A stretch of DNA of 64,000 nucleotides from Methylobacterium sp. Leaf117 (GCF_001422985.1 NZ_LMNL01000001.1:691151-755150), one strand, 5' to 3'; counted from the first letter of the stretch, positions 32,891-43,213 are shown. Numbers and translations: made by a program. Notes: generated by a model not told the origin, from the letters alone.

Positions 32891-33379
32891 ATGACGATCA
32901 CGATCCGACCGGCCGGCCCCGCCGATGCCGACGCCGTCTGGGCGATCCTCGAACCGACGATCCGCGCCGGCGAGACCTACGCGCTGCCCCGCGACGGCAG
33001 CCGGGCGGCGATGCTGGCCTACTGGTTCGCACCCGCCCACGGGGTTCTGGTAGCCGAAGCGGGGGGCGATGTCCTCGGCACCTACACCCTGCGAGCGAAT
33101 CAGGCGGGCGGGGGAGACCACGTGGCCAATGCGAGTTTCATGACCCGGCCCGACGCCACCGGGCGCGGCGTTGCCCGGACCATGGGCGCCCACGCCCTCG
33201 ACACCGCCCGTGCCGCCGGCTTTACCGCGATGCAGTTCAACTTCGTGGTGGCCACCAACACCCGCGCGGTCGCCCTGTGGACGAGCCTCGGCTTTGCCGA
33301 GGTCGGTCGCCTGCCGGGGGTGTTCCGGCACCCGGATCTCGGCTTGGTCGATGCCCTGGTGATGCACCGCGTCCTGTAA
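32891..33379 (+). CDS. GNAT-family N-acetyltransferase
   Basis: 162 residues. The fold order is that of GNAT: beta-strand start ITIRPAGPADADAVWAI, a conserved middle strand, and the acetyl-CoA loop TRPDATGRGVARTMG (Q/RxxGxG/A type), then FNFVVATNTRAVALWTSLGFAEVGR with the usual Asn and Phe. It acetylates a small amine; family members next to it are often annotated as phosphinothricin-type acetyltransferases, but substrate is unknown. It lies 49 bases before the ferredoxin gene and may be in the same transcript. Confidence 0.85.
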   Translation: MTITIRPAGPADADAVWAILEPTIRAGETYALPRDGSRAAMLAYWFAPAHGVLVAEAGGDVLGTYTLRANQAGGGDHVANASFMTRPDATGRGVARTMGAHALDTARAAGFTAMQFNFVVATNTRAVALWTSLGFAEVGRLPGVFRHPDLGLVDALVMHRVL

Positions 33380-33428
33380 CCACGCCCCCGGGGCGGAACC
33401 CCGGCCGGGTCGGGTCCATTGCGCAAGC

Positions 33429-33695
33429 ATGACCGACGTTCCCGAACCCGCAGCCTCCCCGCCCGATGCCCGCCATTCCGCCGGCGGACTCCGGGTCACG
33501 GTCGACCTCAACCTCTGCCAGGCCTATGCCCAGTGCTGCTATGCGGCGCCGGACCATTTCGTGCTGAAGGGCCGCGAGGCCCTGCATTACGATCCCGCCC
33601 CGTCCGCCGGCGCCCGCGACGACATCGAGCGCGCCCGCATCGCCTGTCCGGTCCAGGCCATCCGCGTCGAGGATGCCGGGGCTGCCCGTCGATGA
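33429..33695 (+). CDS. [3Fe-4S]/[4Fe-4S] ferredoxin of a P450 system
   Basis: 88 residues. The cluster ligands are Cys30, Cys36 and Cys73 (in LCQAYAQC and ACPVQAI), the C-xx-X-xx-C...CP pattern of P450-partner ferredoxins; the variable fourth position is Tyr33, so a 3Fe-4S cluster is expected, with an extra Cys37. Residues 1-22 are a Pro/Ala extension. It would pass electrons from the reductase encoded next to the P450 encoded after that. Overlaps the reductase gene (ATGA). Confidence 0.9.
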   Translation: MTDVPEPAASPPDARHSAGGLRVTVDLNLCQAYAQCCYAAPDHFVLKGREALHYDPAPSAGARDDIERARIACPVQAIRVEDAGAARR

Positions 33696-34984
33696 GCGAT
33701 GCCGAGACGCGGGTCGTGGTGGTGGGCGCCTCGCTCGCCGGCCTTCGCGGCGCCGAGGCCCTGCGAGAGGCGGGCTACGCCGGTGCCCTCACCATCGTGG
33801 GGGCCGAACCCCATCGCCCCTATGACCGGCCGCCCCTGTCGAAGGCCGTGCTGACCGGCGAGGTCGCCGCCGACGCCACGACCCTGCCGAACCTCGTCGC
33901 CCTCGAGGCCGACTGGCGCCTCGGCGCTCCCGCCACGCATCTCGACCGGACTCGCCGGCTGCTCACCCTGGCGAGCGGCAAGACCCTGCCCTACGACCGT
34001 CTCCTGATCGCCACCGGCGCCTCGGCCCGGCCCTGGCGCGATTCCGCGCAGGCAGCATTCCGGGGCGTCCACACCCTACGGGGCCGCGACGAGGCAGAGG
34101 CCCTGCGGCGCGATCTCGCCGCCGGCCCCGGCCACGTCCTGATCATCGGCGGCGGCTTCATCGGCTGCGAGGTCGCGGCCGCGTGCCGGACCCTCGGCCT
34201 GCCGGTCACCCTGGCGGAGACCGGGCCGACCCTGCTCGCCCGGGTGCTCGGCCAGCATCTCGGCGCGGTGGTGGGAGCCCTGCACGAGCGCCTCGGCACC
34301 ACCCTGCGCAGCGGGGTGAAGGTCGAGGCCCTGGAGGATGACGGCACCGGCCGCGTCGTGCGCGCCCGCCTTGAGGACGGCAGCGTCATCGCGGCGGACG
34401 TGGTGGTGGTGGCCCTCGGAGCGGTGCGAAACACCGCCTGGCTCGAAGGCTCGGGCCTCGCCTTCGACGCGGGCGGGATCGATTGCGACGCGCAGGGCTA
34501 CGTCCTCGACGCGGCAGACGCGCCCGACCCCCGCATCGCGGCGGCGGGCGACGTCGCCCGCTTCCCCCACCCGCTCTATCCCGGCCGCCGCATCGCCCTC
34601 GAGCATTGGGGCCATGCCGTCGCGCAAGGGCGCCATGCCGGGCGCCTGCTCGCCGGGCTTGCGCCCGAGCCCTATCGCGACGTCCCCGCCTTCTGGTCGA
34701 GCCAGGGCGGGATCACCCTCAAGTCGGTGGGACTCACCGAGGGCGCCGACGGGTTCTGCATCGCCCGCGGCAGCCTGAAGGAGGGCCGCTTCCTGGCGGT
34801 CTACGGCCGCGAAGGCCGCTGCATCGCCGCCGTGGCGTTCGATTGCGCCCGCTGGCTCCCGGCCTATGCGGACCTGATCGCCGAGGGCGCGCCGTTCCCG
34901 CCGGAGCCCACCGGCGTCGATGCCGGCCCCTTCACGGTGCTGCCGCCCGACTTCCCGGAACCCGCCCGCAAGGATCGGTCATGA
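33692..34984 (+). CDS. FAD-dependent ferredoxin reductase
   Basis: 430 residues from the ATG at 33692. Two dinucleotide loops: VVVVGASLAGLRGAEAL for FAD and VLIIGGGFIGCEVAAACR for NAD(P)H, separated as in putidaredoxin-reductase/rubredoxin-reductase-type enzymes. Conserved PYDRPPLSK, LIATGA and IAAAGDVARFP motifs are present. It should oxidise NADH or NADPH and reduce the ferredoxin. Start and stop overlap both neighbours by four bases, so the three proteins are made as one unit. Confidence 0.92.
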   Translation: MSDAETRVVVVGASLAGLRGAEALREAGYAGALTIVGAEPHRPYDRPPLSKAVLTGEVAADATTLPNLVALEADWRLGAPATHLDRTRRLLTLASGKTLPYDRLLIATGASARPWRDSAQAAFRGVHTLRGRDEAEALRRDLAAGPGHVLIIGGGFIGCEVAAACRTLGLPVTLAETGPTLLARVLGQHLGAVVGALHERLGTTLRSGVKVEALEDDGTGRVVRARLEDGSVIAADVVVVALGAVRNTAWLEGSGLAFDAGGIDCDAQGYVLDAADAPDPRIAAAGDVARFPHPLYPGRRIALEHWGHAVAQGRHAGRLLAGLAPEPYRDVPAFWSSQGGITLKSVGLTEGADGFCIARGSLKEGRFLAVYGREGRCIAAVAFDCARWLPAYADLIAEGAPFPPEPTGVDAGPFTVLPPDFPEPARKDRS

Positions 34985-36225
34985 CCGACGACACCCTGTT
35001 CGCGCGGATCAAGGACGAGGCCAACCGGCCCGACCCCTATCCGCTGTTCGCGCAGCTGCGCACCTGCCCGGTCTCGCGCCAGGAGGACGGCACCTATGTG
35101 GCCGCCACCCACGCGGCGATCACGCGTCTGCTGCACGATCCGCGGGTGAGTTCGGAGACGCTGCCGCCGGCCGACCGGCCCAAGACCGGCAACCCCTTCA
35201 AGGACTGGCTGGTCAAGCCGGTGCGCGACCACCTCACCGACACCCACCGGCCCTTCATCTTCCGCGATCCGCCGGACCACGACTGCCTGCGGGCGGCGGT
35301 GATGCAGCAATTCACCCCGGAGCGGGTCCAGGCGATGCGGGCACGCTCGCATGTGCTGGTCGACGAGATCCTCGACAAGCTCGGCGATGCCACCAGCATC
35401 GATATCGTCGACGACCTCGCCTATCCGCTGCCCGTCACGGTGATCTGCGAACTTCTCGGAATCCCGCCCTCGGACGAGGAGCGCTTCCACGGCTGGGCGA
35501 CGCAGCTCGCCACCGCTCTGGAGCCCGACACTCTCCAGGACGACGCATTGCGGGCCGAGAACAGCCGGACCTTCGATGCCATTTCCGAATACATGCAGGG
35601 CCTGATCGCCGAGAAGCGCAAGGACCCGCAGGACGACATGCTGTCGGGGTTGGCGACGGAAGGCGTCGACGGCCGCCCGCGCATGAGTGATTTCGACCTC
35701 ATCGCCACCGCCATCCTGATGCTGGTCGCCGGCCACGAGACCACGGTGAACCTCATCACCAACGGCATGCTGACCCTGCTGCGCCACCCGGACGAGCTGC
35801 GCCGCCTGCGCGAGGACCCCACCCGCGCGCCCCGCGTGGTCGAGGAGTTGCTGCGCTTCGAGCCCCCGGTCCAGTTCCGGACCCGCACGACCCTGTGCCC
35901 GATCACGCAGGACGGGGTCACCATACCGGAAGGCGCGCCCCTGGTGCTGCTGCTCGCCTCCGGCAACCGCGACCCGGCGGTCTATGCCGAGCCGGAGCGC
36001 TTCGACCCGGACCGCACCGACAACCGCCATCTCGGCTTCGGCGGCAGCCTGCATTACTGCGTCGGCGCCCCGCTGGCCCGCTTCGAGGTCGAGGCCGCCC
36101 TGGTGGCGCTCGCCCGGCGCCTGAAGAACCCGCGCCTGACCGCCGACCCGCCGCCCTACCGGTCGGGCTCGGCCCTGCGCGGCCCGAAGCACCTGCGCCT
36201 CGCCATCGACGGCATCGCCCCCTAG
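34981..36225 (+). CDS. Cytochrome P450
   Basis: 414 residues from the ATG at 34981, overlapping the reductase stop. Landmarks: I-helix oxygen-activation AGHETT at 250-255, K-helix ExxR (Glu289-Arg292), and the heme loop FGGSLHYCVGAPLAR with the thiolate ligand Cys360. No membrane anchor, as in soluble bacterial P450s. With its own ferredoxin and reductase it forms a self-sufficient class I monooxygenase operon. Substrate not predictable; the family hydroxylates terpenes, aromatics or fatty acids. I do not assign a CYP number. Confidence 0.95.
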   Translation: MTDDTLFARIKDEANRPDPYPLFAQLRTCPVSRQEDGTYVAATHAAITRLLHDPRVSSETLPPADRPKTGNPFKDWLVKPVRDHLTDTHRPFIFRDPPDHDCLRAAVMQQFTPERVQAMRARSHVLVDEILDKLGDATSIDIVDDLAYPLPVTVICELLGIPPSDEERFHGWATQLATALEPDTLQDDALRAENSRTFDAISEYMQGLIAEKRKDPQDDMLSGLATEGVDGRPRMSDFDLIATAILMLVAGHETTVNLITNGMLTLLRHPDELRRLREDPTRAPRVVEELLRFEPPVQFRTRTTLCPITQDGVTIPEGAPLVLLLASGNRDPAVYAEPERFDPDRTDNRHLGFGGSLHYCVGAPLARFEVEAALVALARRLKNPRLTADPPPYRSGSALRGPKHLRLAIDGIAP

Positions 36226-36381
36226 GCGACACCGGGACGAAGCCATCGCGAAGATCAGGCGGGAACTATAGGCAATGGTCCGCGACATTTATGAGGCAAT
36301 AGACTGATATTTTAACCGAATTTTACGAGCTATATTGTACGAAAGGTCTCACGGAAAAATCTTACCCAGCGAGACCCTGCA

Positions 36382-38379
36382 ATGAAGTTTGGTATTCGCA
36401 CCCGCCTGTATGCCGGCTTCGGCACGCTGATGGTCATCATCGCCGCCCTGGGCATTGCCTCGCGCCATCAGCTCGCCGAGCTTACCGACCAGTACGCGCG
36501 CCGCAATCGGGTCGAAACGAATACGCGCAACATCTACACTGTCACGGGCCTGACTGACCGGTTCATCGCCCAGTCGCTCGAATATAAGGCCACGGCCAAG
36601 CCGGACATCCTGGTCGCCCTCGAACAGACCCGCCGGAGCATCATCGAGACCGGCGACCTGGTGATGGGGAACACGATCTCGGAGGAGCGTCGAAAGCTCT
36701 ATGCCCAGCTGCCCGACGGCGGCCGGAGCCTGGAGCAGGACGTCGTCCGGCTGGGGACGAGTGGTGCCACCCTGGTCGAGGCCCGCACCCGCCTGTTCGA
36801 GGGGGGCAACGTGCTGAGCCGCCTGAATCAGGACCTGCTGAAGGACATCCGGGCCAACGGCAGCGTGGCCCAGATCAGCCAGGCCCAGGCGTTCGAGAGC
36901 GCGGTCCTGCTGACGCGGATGTCGAACTGGCGCTTCCTGGCGACGCTCGACCCCAAGGGTCCGGCCACCTTCGCGGAGAACGCCCGGAAGGCCGTGGCCG
37001 CCGGCAAGGCGTTGCGGGGCCTCGATCCCGATCAGGCGTTCACCGCGGCGATCACCCGCAGCGAGGCTGCGCTCAACACCTATGTCGACGCCTTCCAGGA
37101 GGCCGCCACGGCCATGGAGGAGAGCCGGGTCGAGTTCGAGCAGAAGATCAAGCCCAAGATCGCCGCCATCGAGGCCGCCGGTATCCGGGCCCGCGCCATC
37201 ACCGAGACGCGGATGAAGGAGATCGCAGCGATGACCGACTCGACCGTGGCCCTGTCCGAGCGGGTGCAGCAGGCCCTGATCGCCCTGGCGCTGGTTCTGG
37301 GCGGCGGCATGGCTTTCCTGATCACCCGGAGCCTGATCCGGCCGATTACCGGAATGACGCACGCCATGAGCCGCCTCGCCGCCGGCGAGACCGAGATCAT
37401 CGTGCCGTCGCAGGACGCCACCGACGAGATGGGCGAGATGGCCAAGGCCGTCGACGTGTTCCGGCGGAACGCGATCGCCCGCCGCGACCTGGAAGCGCAG
37501 CAGGTCACCGAGCGATCCGCCCGCCAGCGCCGGGCCGACCGCGTCGACGAACTGGTGCAGGGCTTCGAGCGGACGATCGGGGATTCCATCGGCATCGTCA
37601 CCGCCGCCTCCACCGAACTCGACGCCACCGCCCGGTCCATGACCAGCGTGGCCGATGCGACCAGCACCCGGGCGATCGCCTCCAGCGCGGCGGCCGAGCA
37701 AACCTCCGCCAACGTGCAGACCGTCGCCTCCGCGGCCGAGGAGATGGTGGCCTCGCTGCAGGAGATCGATCGCCAGGTGAAGCAATCGAACGTGGTGGCC
37801 GCCGCAGCGACCCGGGACGCGCAGGCGACGGATGTGACGATGGCCCGGCTGACCGAGGCCGCAGACCGGATCGGCGAGGCCGTGACGATGATCTCGGGCA
37901 TCGCCGGCCAGACCAACCTGCTGGCGCTCAATGCCACCATCGAGGCGGCGCGCGCCGGCGAGGCCGGACGCGGCTTCGCGGTGGTCGCCACCGAGGTCAA
38001 GGAACTCGCCGGCCAGACCGCCCGGGCGACCAGCGAGATCGGCGGACACATCACGGCGATCCAGCAGGCGACCGGCGAGGCCGTCGCGGCGATCCGGCAG
38101 ATCAGCCAGACCATCGTGTCGGTCAACACCATCACGGGCTCCATCGCGACGACCGTGGTCGAGCAGACCGCCGCCACGGGCGAGATCTCCCGCAACGCCA
38201 TCGAAGCCGCCCGTGGCACCCAGGACGTCTCGATGAACGTGGCCGGGGTGCTGGCCTCGGCCGGCGAGACCGGCACCGCCGCCCAGCAGGTTCTGATGGC
38301 GGCCGGGGAACTCTCGACGCAGTCGGTGAACGTCCAGCGCGAGGTCGCGACGTTCCTCCAGGCCATTCGGGCGGCCTGA
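36382..38379 (+). CDS. Methyl-accepting chemotaxis protein
   Basis: 665 residues. TM1 is at about 10-30 ([18 protein letters not shown]), followed by a long all-helical periplasmic sensor of about 270 residues, possibly of the helical-bimodular type. TM2 at about 297-318 ([19 protein letters not shown]) leads into a HAMP domain ([18 protein letters not shown]) and the cytosolic signalling domain with the conserved hairpin tip [20 protein letters not shown]. It controls CheA, and hence flagellar motion, in response to an unknown periplasmic ligand. The upstream 150 bases are unusually AT-rich and probably hold the promoter. It is not part of a che cluster here. Confidence 0.93.
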   Translation: MKFGIRTRLYAGFGTLMVIIAALGIASRHQLAELTDQYARRNRVETNTRNIYTVTGLTDRFIAQSLEYKATAKPDILVALEQTRRSIIETGDLVMGNTISEERRKLYAQLPDGGRSLEQDVVRLGTSGATLVEARTRLFEGGNVLSRLNQDLLKDIRANGSVAQISQAQAFESAVLLTRMSNWRFLATLDPKGPATFAENARKAVAAGKALRGLDPDQAFTAAITRSEAALNTYVDAFQEAATAMEESRVEFEQKIKPKIAAIEAAGIRARAITETRMKEIAAMTDSTVALSERVQQALIALALVLGGGMAFLITRSLIRPITGMTHAMSRLAAGETEIIVPSQDATDEMGEMAKAVDVFRRNAIARRDLEAQQVTERSARQRRADRVDELVQGFERTIGDSIGIVTAASTELDATARSMTSVADATSTRAIASSAAAEQTSANVQTVASAAEEMVASLQEIDRQVKQSNVVAAAATRDAQATDVTMARLTEAADRIGEAVTMISGIAGQTNLLALNATIEAARAGEAGRGFAVVATEVKELAGQTARATSEIGGHITAIQQATGEAVAAIRQISQTIVSVNTITGSIATTVVEQTAATGEISRNAIEAARGTQDVSMNVAGVLASAGETGTAAQQVLMAAGELSTQSVNVQREVATFLQAIRAA

Positions 38380-39097
38380 CCGGGACACGTCTCCATCGAA
38401 CGCCGCGGCGCGAAAACGCTGCGGCGGCCCGGAATCGCTGCGGCGGCTCGGAAGTCCTGCGGCGGCATGCCGAGGAACCCGCCCTTCGCCCCAGCCGAAC
38501 CGCCGAGGTGGCGGCACGCCGGGGCCGTTCGGCCGTACCGATCCTGGTCCGAACGGGAACCCGATGGCCGGACGAACGGAGATGCGCGCGATCGATGCCG
38601 CCCCCCGCATCGCGTTGCCTGTCCTCGCGGGAGTTCGGACCGGTCCGACCCGTTCTTCACCGCAGCCGGCGTCGTTCATGCGCCATCCGCCGACATCTCG
38701 CGGGATCGTGCTGAAGCCGGACGAACCTGTCTTGGAGACGACGGCAGATCTCTTCTGACGGTGAGCAGGTCATTGAACGTTACGGACCGTCAATTCCTGG
38801 GACGGGCGGTCGGGCAATCGGCTCCGCCCCTTCGTCCCAACTGATACGCGTTGTCCGCCGTATCGCCGGACGGGGAACGAACCCGGTCGCGCGAACGGCC
38901 GGACGGTTTCGCTCGGGTTTGGATGTTGGTTGCGGGGCAGGGAAGCTGGTGCGGGGCAGGGGAGCCGCATCAGGTCGGGATGCGGGACGTGTGAGCCACC
39001 CCGACCCGAGGAAGGCGGCAGACCGGGCGTCGACCCCTTCCACGGCGCCGGGCTGTCAATGGACCTGGGCTTCGATCCCGCTCCGATCCGGTCCCGC
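38380..39097. other. Intergenic region with short direct repeats
   Basis: 718 bases with no supported gene. Three tandem 19-bp units (CGCTGCGGCGGCCCGGAAT and variants) occur at 38417-38473. The remainder has only low-bias ORFs. Confidence 0.5.
38417..38473. repeat. Three tandem 19-bp repeats
   Basis: Units at 38417-38435, 38436-38454 and 38455-38473 share CTGCGGCGGC and drift in the last seven bases. Located just after the chemoreceptor gene. Confidence 0.7.
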
Positions 39098-40210
39098 TCA
39101 GGGTTCCGAACGACCGAGGGCGGGTGCCGGTGCGGCGACGGGCGCGGGCTGCTCGATGATGCGGCGGGTGATGGTGCGCCCGAGGTCGATGGCGGGCGCT
39201 TCGATCCAGCGATAGACCAGGGCCGCCACCGCGACGGTGGCCAGAGCGGTCGCGCCCGCGAACAGGTGGATCGGGATCACCGCCTCATATCCGGCGAGCG
39301 CGTGCTCCAGCACGACCTGCACCACCGGCCCGAACAGGTAGATCGAATAGCTGATGGCGCCGAGATAGACGAAGACCCGGCCCTCGATCCGCAGCCCGAC
39401 GCTCAGGAGCCAGAACAGCGCCATCGCGAGCCAATAGGTGATCGTGTACTTCATCCAGTTCTCCTGGAAGCCCATGTCCCGCCCGTAGGCGAGCACCGAC
39501 ACCAGGGGCACCGCGCAGACCAGCGCCCCCGTGACCAGGGCCAAGGCCCCGCCCCAGCCCGGGCGCCGCTCGAAGACATGGTAGCGCAGGCACAAACCCC
39601 ACAGCATGACCGCCAGCGCGAGGGGAACCGCCACCGGGACCTTGCGCTGGAGGTGATAGCGCAAGCCAGCCAGCACCACGGCGGCGGCGATCATCAGAAG
39701 GGTGGTGGCGACGACGCTGCCGCGCCGGTCGAGGTGACCCATGGCGAACAGGGCGACACACAGGCCGTAAAAGATCAGCTCGATCTGCAGGGTCCAATAC
39801 AGGCCGATGATGTTCTCGACCCCGACGAATTGCTGCAGCATCGTGATGTTGGCCGGGACCAGGAGAGCCGGAATGTCCCGCCCGGCCCAGACGAACAGCA
39901 CCAGCAGGCCGCACGGGATCGACAGCCAATAGGCGGGATAGAGGCGGAAGAACCGCGAGATCGCGAAGGCCAGGATCGGCCGGCGGCTCGGCTTGAACAG
40001 CGAGAACGGCACCACGAAGCCCGACACCGCGAAGAACATCGTCACGGCGATCTTGCCGAGGTCGAGCCACTCCGTGAGCCCGGCCAGGACGGCCTGCTCG
40101 GCGGGAAACGGCCCAAGCCGGGTCTTCAGCCCGAACTCGACGGTGTGCGCGTAGATCACAGCCAGCGCGGCCAGGCCGCGAATCGAATCGATGCTGTGGA
40201 GGCGGCGCAT
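39098..40210 (-). CDS. Acyltransferase-3 family membrane protein
   Basis: 370 residues from the ATG at 40210, where the family's usual start RRLHSIDSIRGLAALAVI begins; in-frame ATGs at 40249 and 40288 are alternatives. About ten transmembrane helices, with the conserved His in IYAHTVEFG and the SIRGLAAL/FFAVSGFV motifs of acyltransferase-3. Such enzymes O-acetylate or succinylate surface polysaccharides or lipopolysaccharide in the inner membrane. The hydrophilic C-terminus ends QPAPVAAPAPALG. Neighbouring polysaccharide-type genes from 41 kb fit this. Confidence 0.88.
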   Translation of the reverse strand: MRRLHSIDSIRGLAALAVIYAHTVEFGLKTRLGPFPAEQAVLAGLTEWLDLGKIAVTMFFAVSGFVVPFSLFKPSRRPILAFAISRFFRLYPAYWLSIPCGLLVLFVWAGRDIPALLVPANITMLQQFVGVENIIGLYWTLQIELIFYGLCVALFAMGHLDRRGSVVATTLLMIAAAVVLAGLRYHLQRKVPVAVPLALAVMLWGLCLRYHVFERRPGWGGALALVTGALVCAVPLVSVLAYGRDMGFQENWMKYTITYWLAMALFWLLSVGLRIEGRVFVYLGAISYSIYLFGPVVQVVLEHALAGYEAVIPIHLFAGATALATVAVAALVYRWIEAPAIDLGRTITRRIIEQPAPVAAPAPALGRSEP

Positions 40211-40490
40211 GGCAGACGCGAGTGTTGCGCCCCCGAGATTGAGGACCATCCGAGGCTTGCAGGTGGCGGCCGCGGAGACAAGGCGCATCCCTCCGCGTGG
40301 TAAATAGCGCACGGGATTCCGCGGTTCGTCCTGAGGCACGAGCGCCACACCGGGCGGCAAATGTCGGGCCGTCCCGGCAAAACCCGTGCTCGCCCCCTTC
40401 GGCGCCTTGCCGCCAGCGCAATTGACGGTGACGCAGGCCATAACGCGGGGCCTCGGCCCCGACCCAACTCCCCTTCGGATTTTGCCATCG

Positions 40491-41087
40491 ATGCCGCGTT
40501 CGCTCCTGTCGACAGCCGCCATCCTCGCGCTCGCCGCCGGCCTCGGCGCCTGTGCCTCGCAGCGCCTCGAAGGCCCCGTGCGCGGCCGGGCCGCGCCCGG
40601 TCCCCAGGCCGCCCTCGAGCCGATCGCCCCGGCCATGCCGTCCGGACCCGTCACCTCCGAGCCGCTGGCCCCGCCGCCGGGCGCCTCCGCCTCCCCGGCC
40701 GACTTTCCGCCGCCGGTCGGCGCCAACGTCGCGGTCGCCCCCTCGACGCCGGTGATCGCGCCCGACCCGACGCCCGTCGCGCCACTGCCGCCGCCGGTGG
40801 TCGCCAGCGGCAGATCCTCGGTGGTCGGAACCTGGAACGCCAAGGACGCCACCGGCGCCAGCTGCAAGGTCTCGCTGTCGAGCGCCCCCGCTCTCGACCT
40901 CTACAAGGCCAGCGCCTCGGGCTGCCCGAACAAGGACCTGTCCAAGGTCACGGCCTGGGATTATCGCGACGGCGAGGTCTACCTGTACCAGCCGGGCGGC
41001 ACCGTCGCGGCCCGTTTGCGCCAGAGTGGCGCAGCCCTCGACGGCGCACTTTCGAAATCCGGCGCCTCCCTCGCGATGGTGCGCTGA
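40491..41087 (+). CDS. Lipoprotein with AprI/Inh (Omp19-type) domain
   Basis: 198 residues from the ATG at 40491. Signal peptide with the lipobox LGAC, so lipidated and probably in the outer membrane. A long Pro/Ala linker (residues about 25-105) precedes a compact C-terminal domain: VVGTWNAKDATGASCKVSLS, then GCPNKDLSKVTAWDYRDGEV, the fold of the metalloprotease inhibitor Inh family, to which Brucella Omp19 belongs. It may inhibit proteases in the periplasm or at the surface. Divergent from the acyltransferase. Confidence 0.82.
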   Translation: MPRSLLSTAAILALAAGLGACASQRLEGPVRGRAAPGPQAALEPIAPAMPSGPVTSEPLAPPPGASASPADFPPPVGANVAVAPSTPVIAPDPTPVAPLPPPVVASGRSSVVGTWNAKDATGASCKVSLSSAPALDLYKASASGCPNKDLSKVTAWDYRDGEVYLYQPGGTVAARLRQSGAALDGALSKSGASLAMVR

Positions 41088-41096
41088 CCGGCCGTG

Positions 41097-41205
41097 ACCG
41101 CGACACGACCCTGCGGGTATTCCAAGGTCCGGAACGCCCGTCAGGTCCGTCACCGCGACGCGTCGCTTCGGTATACCAAGGCCCGAAACGCGCGTCGCGT
41201 CCGTC
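41097..41205. repeat. Imperfect tandem duplication, about 55 bp
   Basis: 41097-41151 and 41152-41205 align over their length with scattered differences: both start ACCGCGAC, contain a CCAAGGYCCGRAACGC core and end CGTCCGTC-like. It fills the gap after the Omp19-type gene, just before the end of the barrel gene. Confidence 0.65.
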
Positions 41206-41226
41206 ACTCCGGACGCGGCATCGCCG

Positions 41227-42930
41227 CTAGGGATTGACCCGCAGGCCGAGCAGGAACGTGTTGGCGTGGAAGCTCGATCCCGCCGATGAGCTGTCCAGGC
41301 GCTGATAGATGTAGCTGCCGCGCATCGCCAGCCAGCGATTGAAGCGATAGTCGAGGCGCGCCGTCGCCGAGAATCCGCGCTCGGTGATATTTACCCGGTC
41401 GTAGTCGTTCGACAGATACGTGACCCCGCCGATGAGCGAGAGATTGCGCAGGAGGTCGTGTTGGACTTCCAGGGTCGCGGTTTGTGTAAGAACTCCGCTC
41501 GAACCCGGTACCGACGTCTCGATGACGCCCGTGGCTGCATTGAGCCGCACCGTCGTGAGCGGGCTCGCGCTCCAGATCAGCGCCGCGTTCACGACCGGCG
41601 CCGTCAAGTCGCGCAGGGACGGGTCGACATAGGTCCGGTGCTGCAATCCGCCCGAGATTTCGCCGGTCACGAAACGGGTCAGCGCAAAGGTCGCGCCGCC
41701 CGCTAAGGTCACGCCATCGGAGTCGCGGCGAATTCCCGAGGAATCCACCCGTAGATCGTAGACGCGGGTATCGGCCAGGACATCGACGAACGGCGTGATG
41801 ACTGGCGAGATCTCGTATCCGGCCCGGAGCTGCAGGCCGTACTGGTTCAGGTTGCGGTCGCTCTGACGCACGATGGTGCCGTCGGACAGTTGCGCATCCT
41901 CGAATTCGGACCGGTCGAGCAGGCCGCGCACCGACACCTGCACCCGGTTGAAGCGCTCGGTGACGCCGAGCGTGGTGCCGTAGCTCGCAATCAGCGGCCG
42001 GGTTGCCGTCGCGGCCGCCAAGTCGGGGGTGCCAGTGCGTTGTGTTTCCAGGAGAAAACGGCCCTCGACATCGATCCGCGTATCGCGGTTCGCGTCGATC
42101 CGCAGCCGGGTCACGCCCGACCCGTTGGGGCGGCTCGCCCCCTCATTATCGGGGAAATCGACATAGCCCCCCCGCAAATCGCCAGTGAGTTCGCTCGACG
42201 ACCAGTCGCTTCGGAAGCTCACCTCACCGTCCGTCCGCAGCGCCAGAGACGGCCTGGCCAGGCGGTTGGTGATCTGGTCGGGGTTGGTGTCGTAACCCAT
42301 GCTCTGCTGCAGAGCGGGCAGGATCGTGAAGGTGCCGAACTTGATACCGAGCGGCGCGTAGGCCTCGTCGATGGTGATCGGCCGGCGCAAAGCCGTCGAC
42401 AGGAAGAACCCCGGCGTCTGCACGCCGGCCAGGGGGAGCAGCGTCGGCAGCGGCACCCCGCTGACGGCGCTGCGCACCACCGGCGTTAGGCGCAGGTCGT
42501 AGCTCGGCACCTGCGTGATCGACCGGACCGGACGGACGGTGGCGCTTCCGAACCGGCGTGGCGGAATCGCTCGAAGTTTCAGGATGTTGGTCGGGCCGCG
42601 ATTGTTGGCCCCATTGGTCCCGCCGGACGCGATGGCGCTGCCCGAACGGCTGCCGGCCAAGGCGCGCGTGGCGAGCCCGCCACTGCCGGCCCCGTCGTCG
42701 GTGGCGCTGCCGTTGCTGTTCAGGACGCCGCTACCCGAAATCGTGCTGCCGCGCAGGCCGGAATTGAGGGGCAGGACGTCGCCCACATTGGCCGCTCCGG
42801 ACGCGCTGTCGGGGGCCCCCGACGGCAGGGTCTGCGCCGCAGCCGCCAAGGGGGGTAGTATCAGGAGGGCAGCCAGCGCGAAGCCCGAGCCTCGAACGCG
42901 CCATCCTGAAATCGGCCCTGCACCTGTCAC
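41227..42930 (-). CDS. Outer-membrane beta-barrel protein, polysaccharide-type
   Basis: 567 residues from a GTG at 42930, chosen because it gives a standard signal peptide (GFALAALLILPPLAAAAQ); an upstream start at 43023 would add 31 odd residues. A disordered Ser/Gly-rich stretch follows, then about 400 residues of alternating barrel strands (for example FTILPALQQSMGYDTNPDQ and RLDYRFNRWLAMRGSYIYQ) as in outer-membrane beta-barrel proteins found in exopolysaccharide loci. It shares the region with the isomerase kpsF and GT61 genes. Substrate or partner unknown. Confidence 0.75.
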   Translation of the reverse strand: MTGAGPISGWRVRGSGFALAALLILPPLAAAAQTLPSGAPDSASGAANVGDVLPLNSGLRGSTISGSGVLNSNGSATDDGAGSGGLATRALAGSRSGSAIASGGTNGANNRGPTNILKLRAIPPRRFGSATVRPVRSITQVPSYDLRLTPVVRSAVSGVPLPTLLPLAGVQTPGFFLSTALRRPITIDEAYAPLGIKFGTFTILPALQQSMGYDTNPDQITNRLARPSLALRTDGEVSFRSDWSSSELTGDLRGGYVDFPDNEGASRPNGSGVTRLRIDANRDTRIDVEGRFLLETQRTGTPDLAAATATRPLIASYGTTLGVTERFNRVQVSVRGLLDRSEFEDAQLSDGTIVRQSDRNLNQYGLQLRAGYEISPVITPFVDVLADTRVYDLRVDSSGIRRDSDGVTLAGGATFALTRFVTGEISGGLQHRTYVDPSLRDLTAPVVNAALIWSASPLTTVRLNAATGVIETSVPGSSGVLTQTATLEVQHDLLRNLSLIGGVTYLSNDYDRVNITERGFSATARLDYRFNRWLAMRGSYIYQRLDSSSAGSSFHANTFLLGLRVNP

Positions 42931-43213
42931 GGATCGACGTCTTTCCGCTGACCTTCGCGCCGGATACGGCGCTTCGAGACGAGGACCGCCAGCGGGACCG
43001 TCTGGCGGGCAGTCCGTGGCCACGCTTGGCGTGAGCGGCCCGGCACCATGGTTAAAAGGGCTACAACGAGCACGGTTAATGGCCCGTCAACGCAGGCAGC
43101 CAGACCCGCATAGGCTCATCGGAGTCGCCATCCGACCACAATCGCTGTTCATAGCGAGCCTACACCGTCGCGGCTCACGCGCGCGCGATCAGACCAGAAG
43201 GATACGGGCCGGG

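Noticed and set aside
38467..38844. 125-residue ORF after the chemoreceptor
   Set aside because: Arg/Ser/Pro-rich with poor codon bias and no domain; lies across short repeats.
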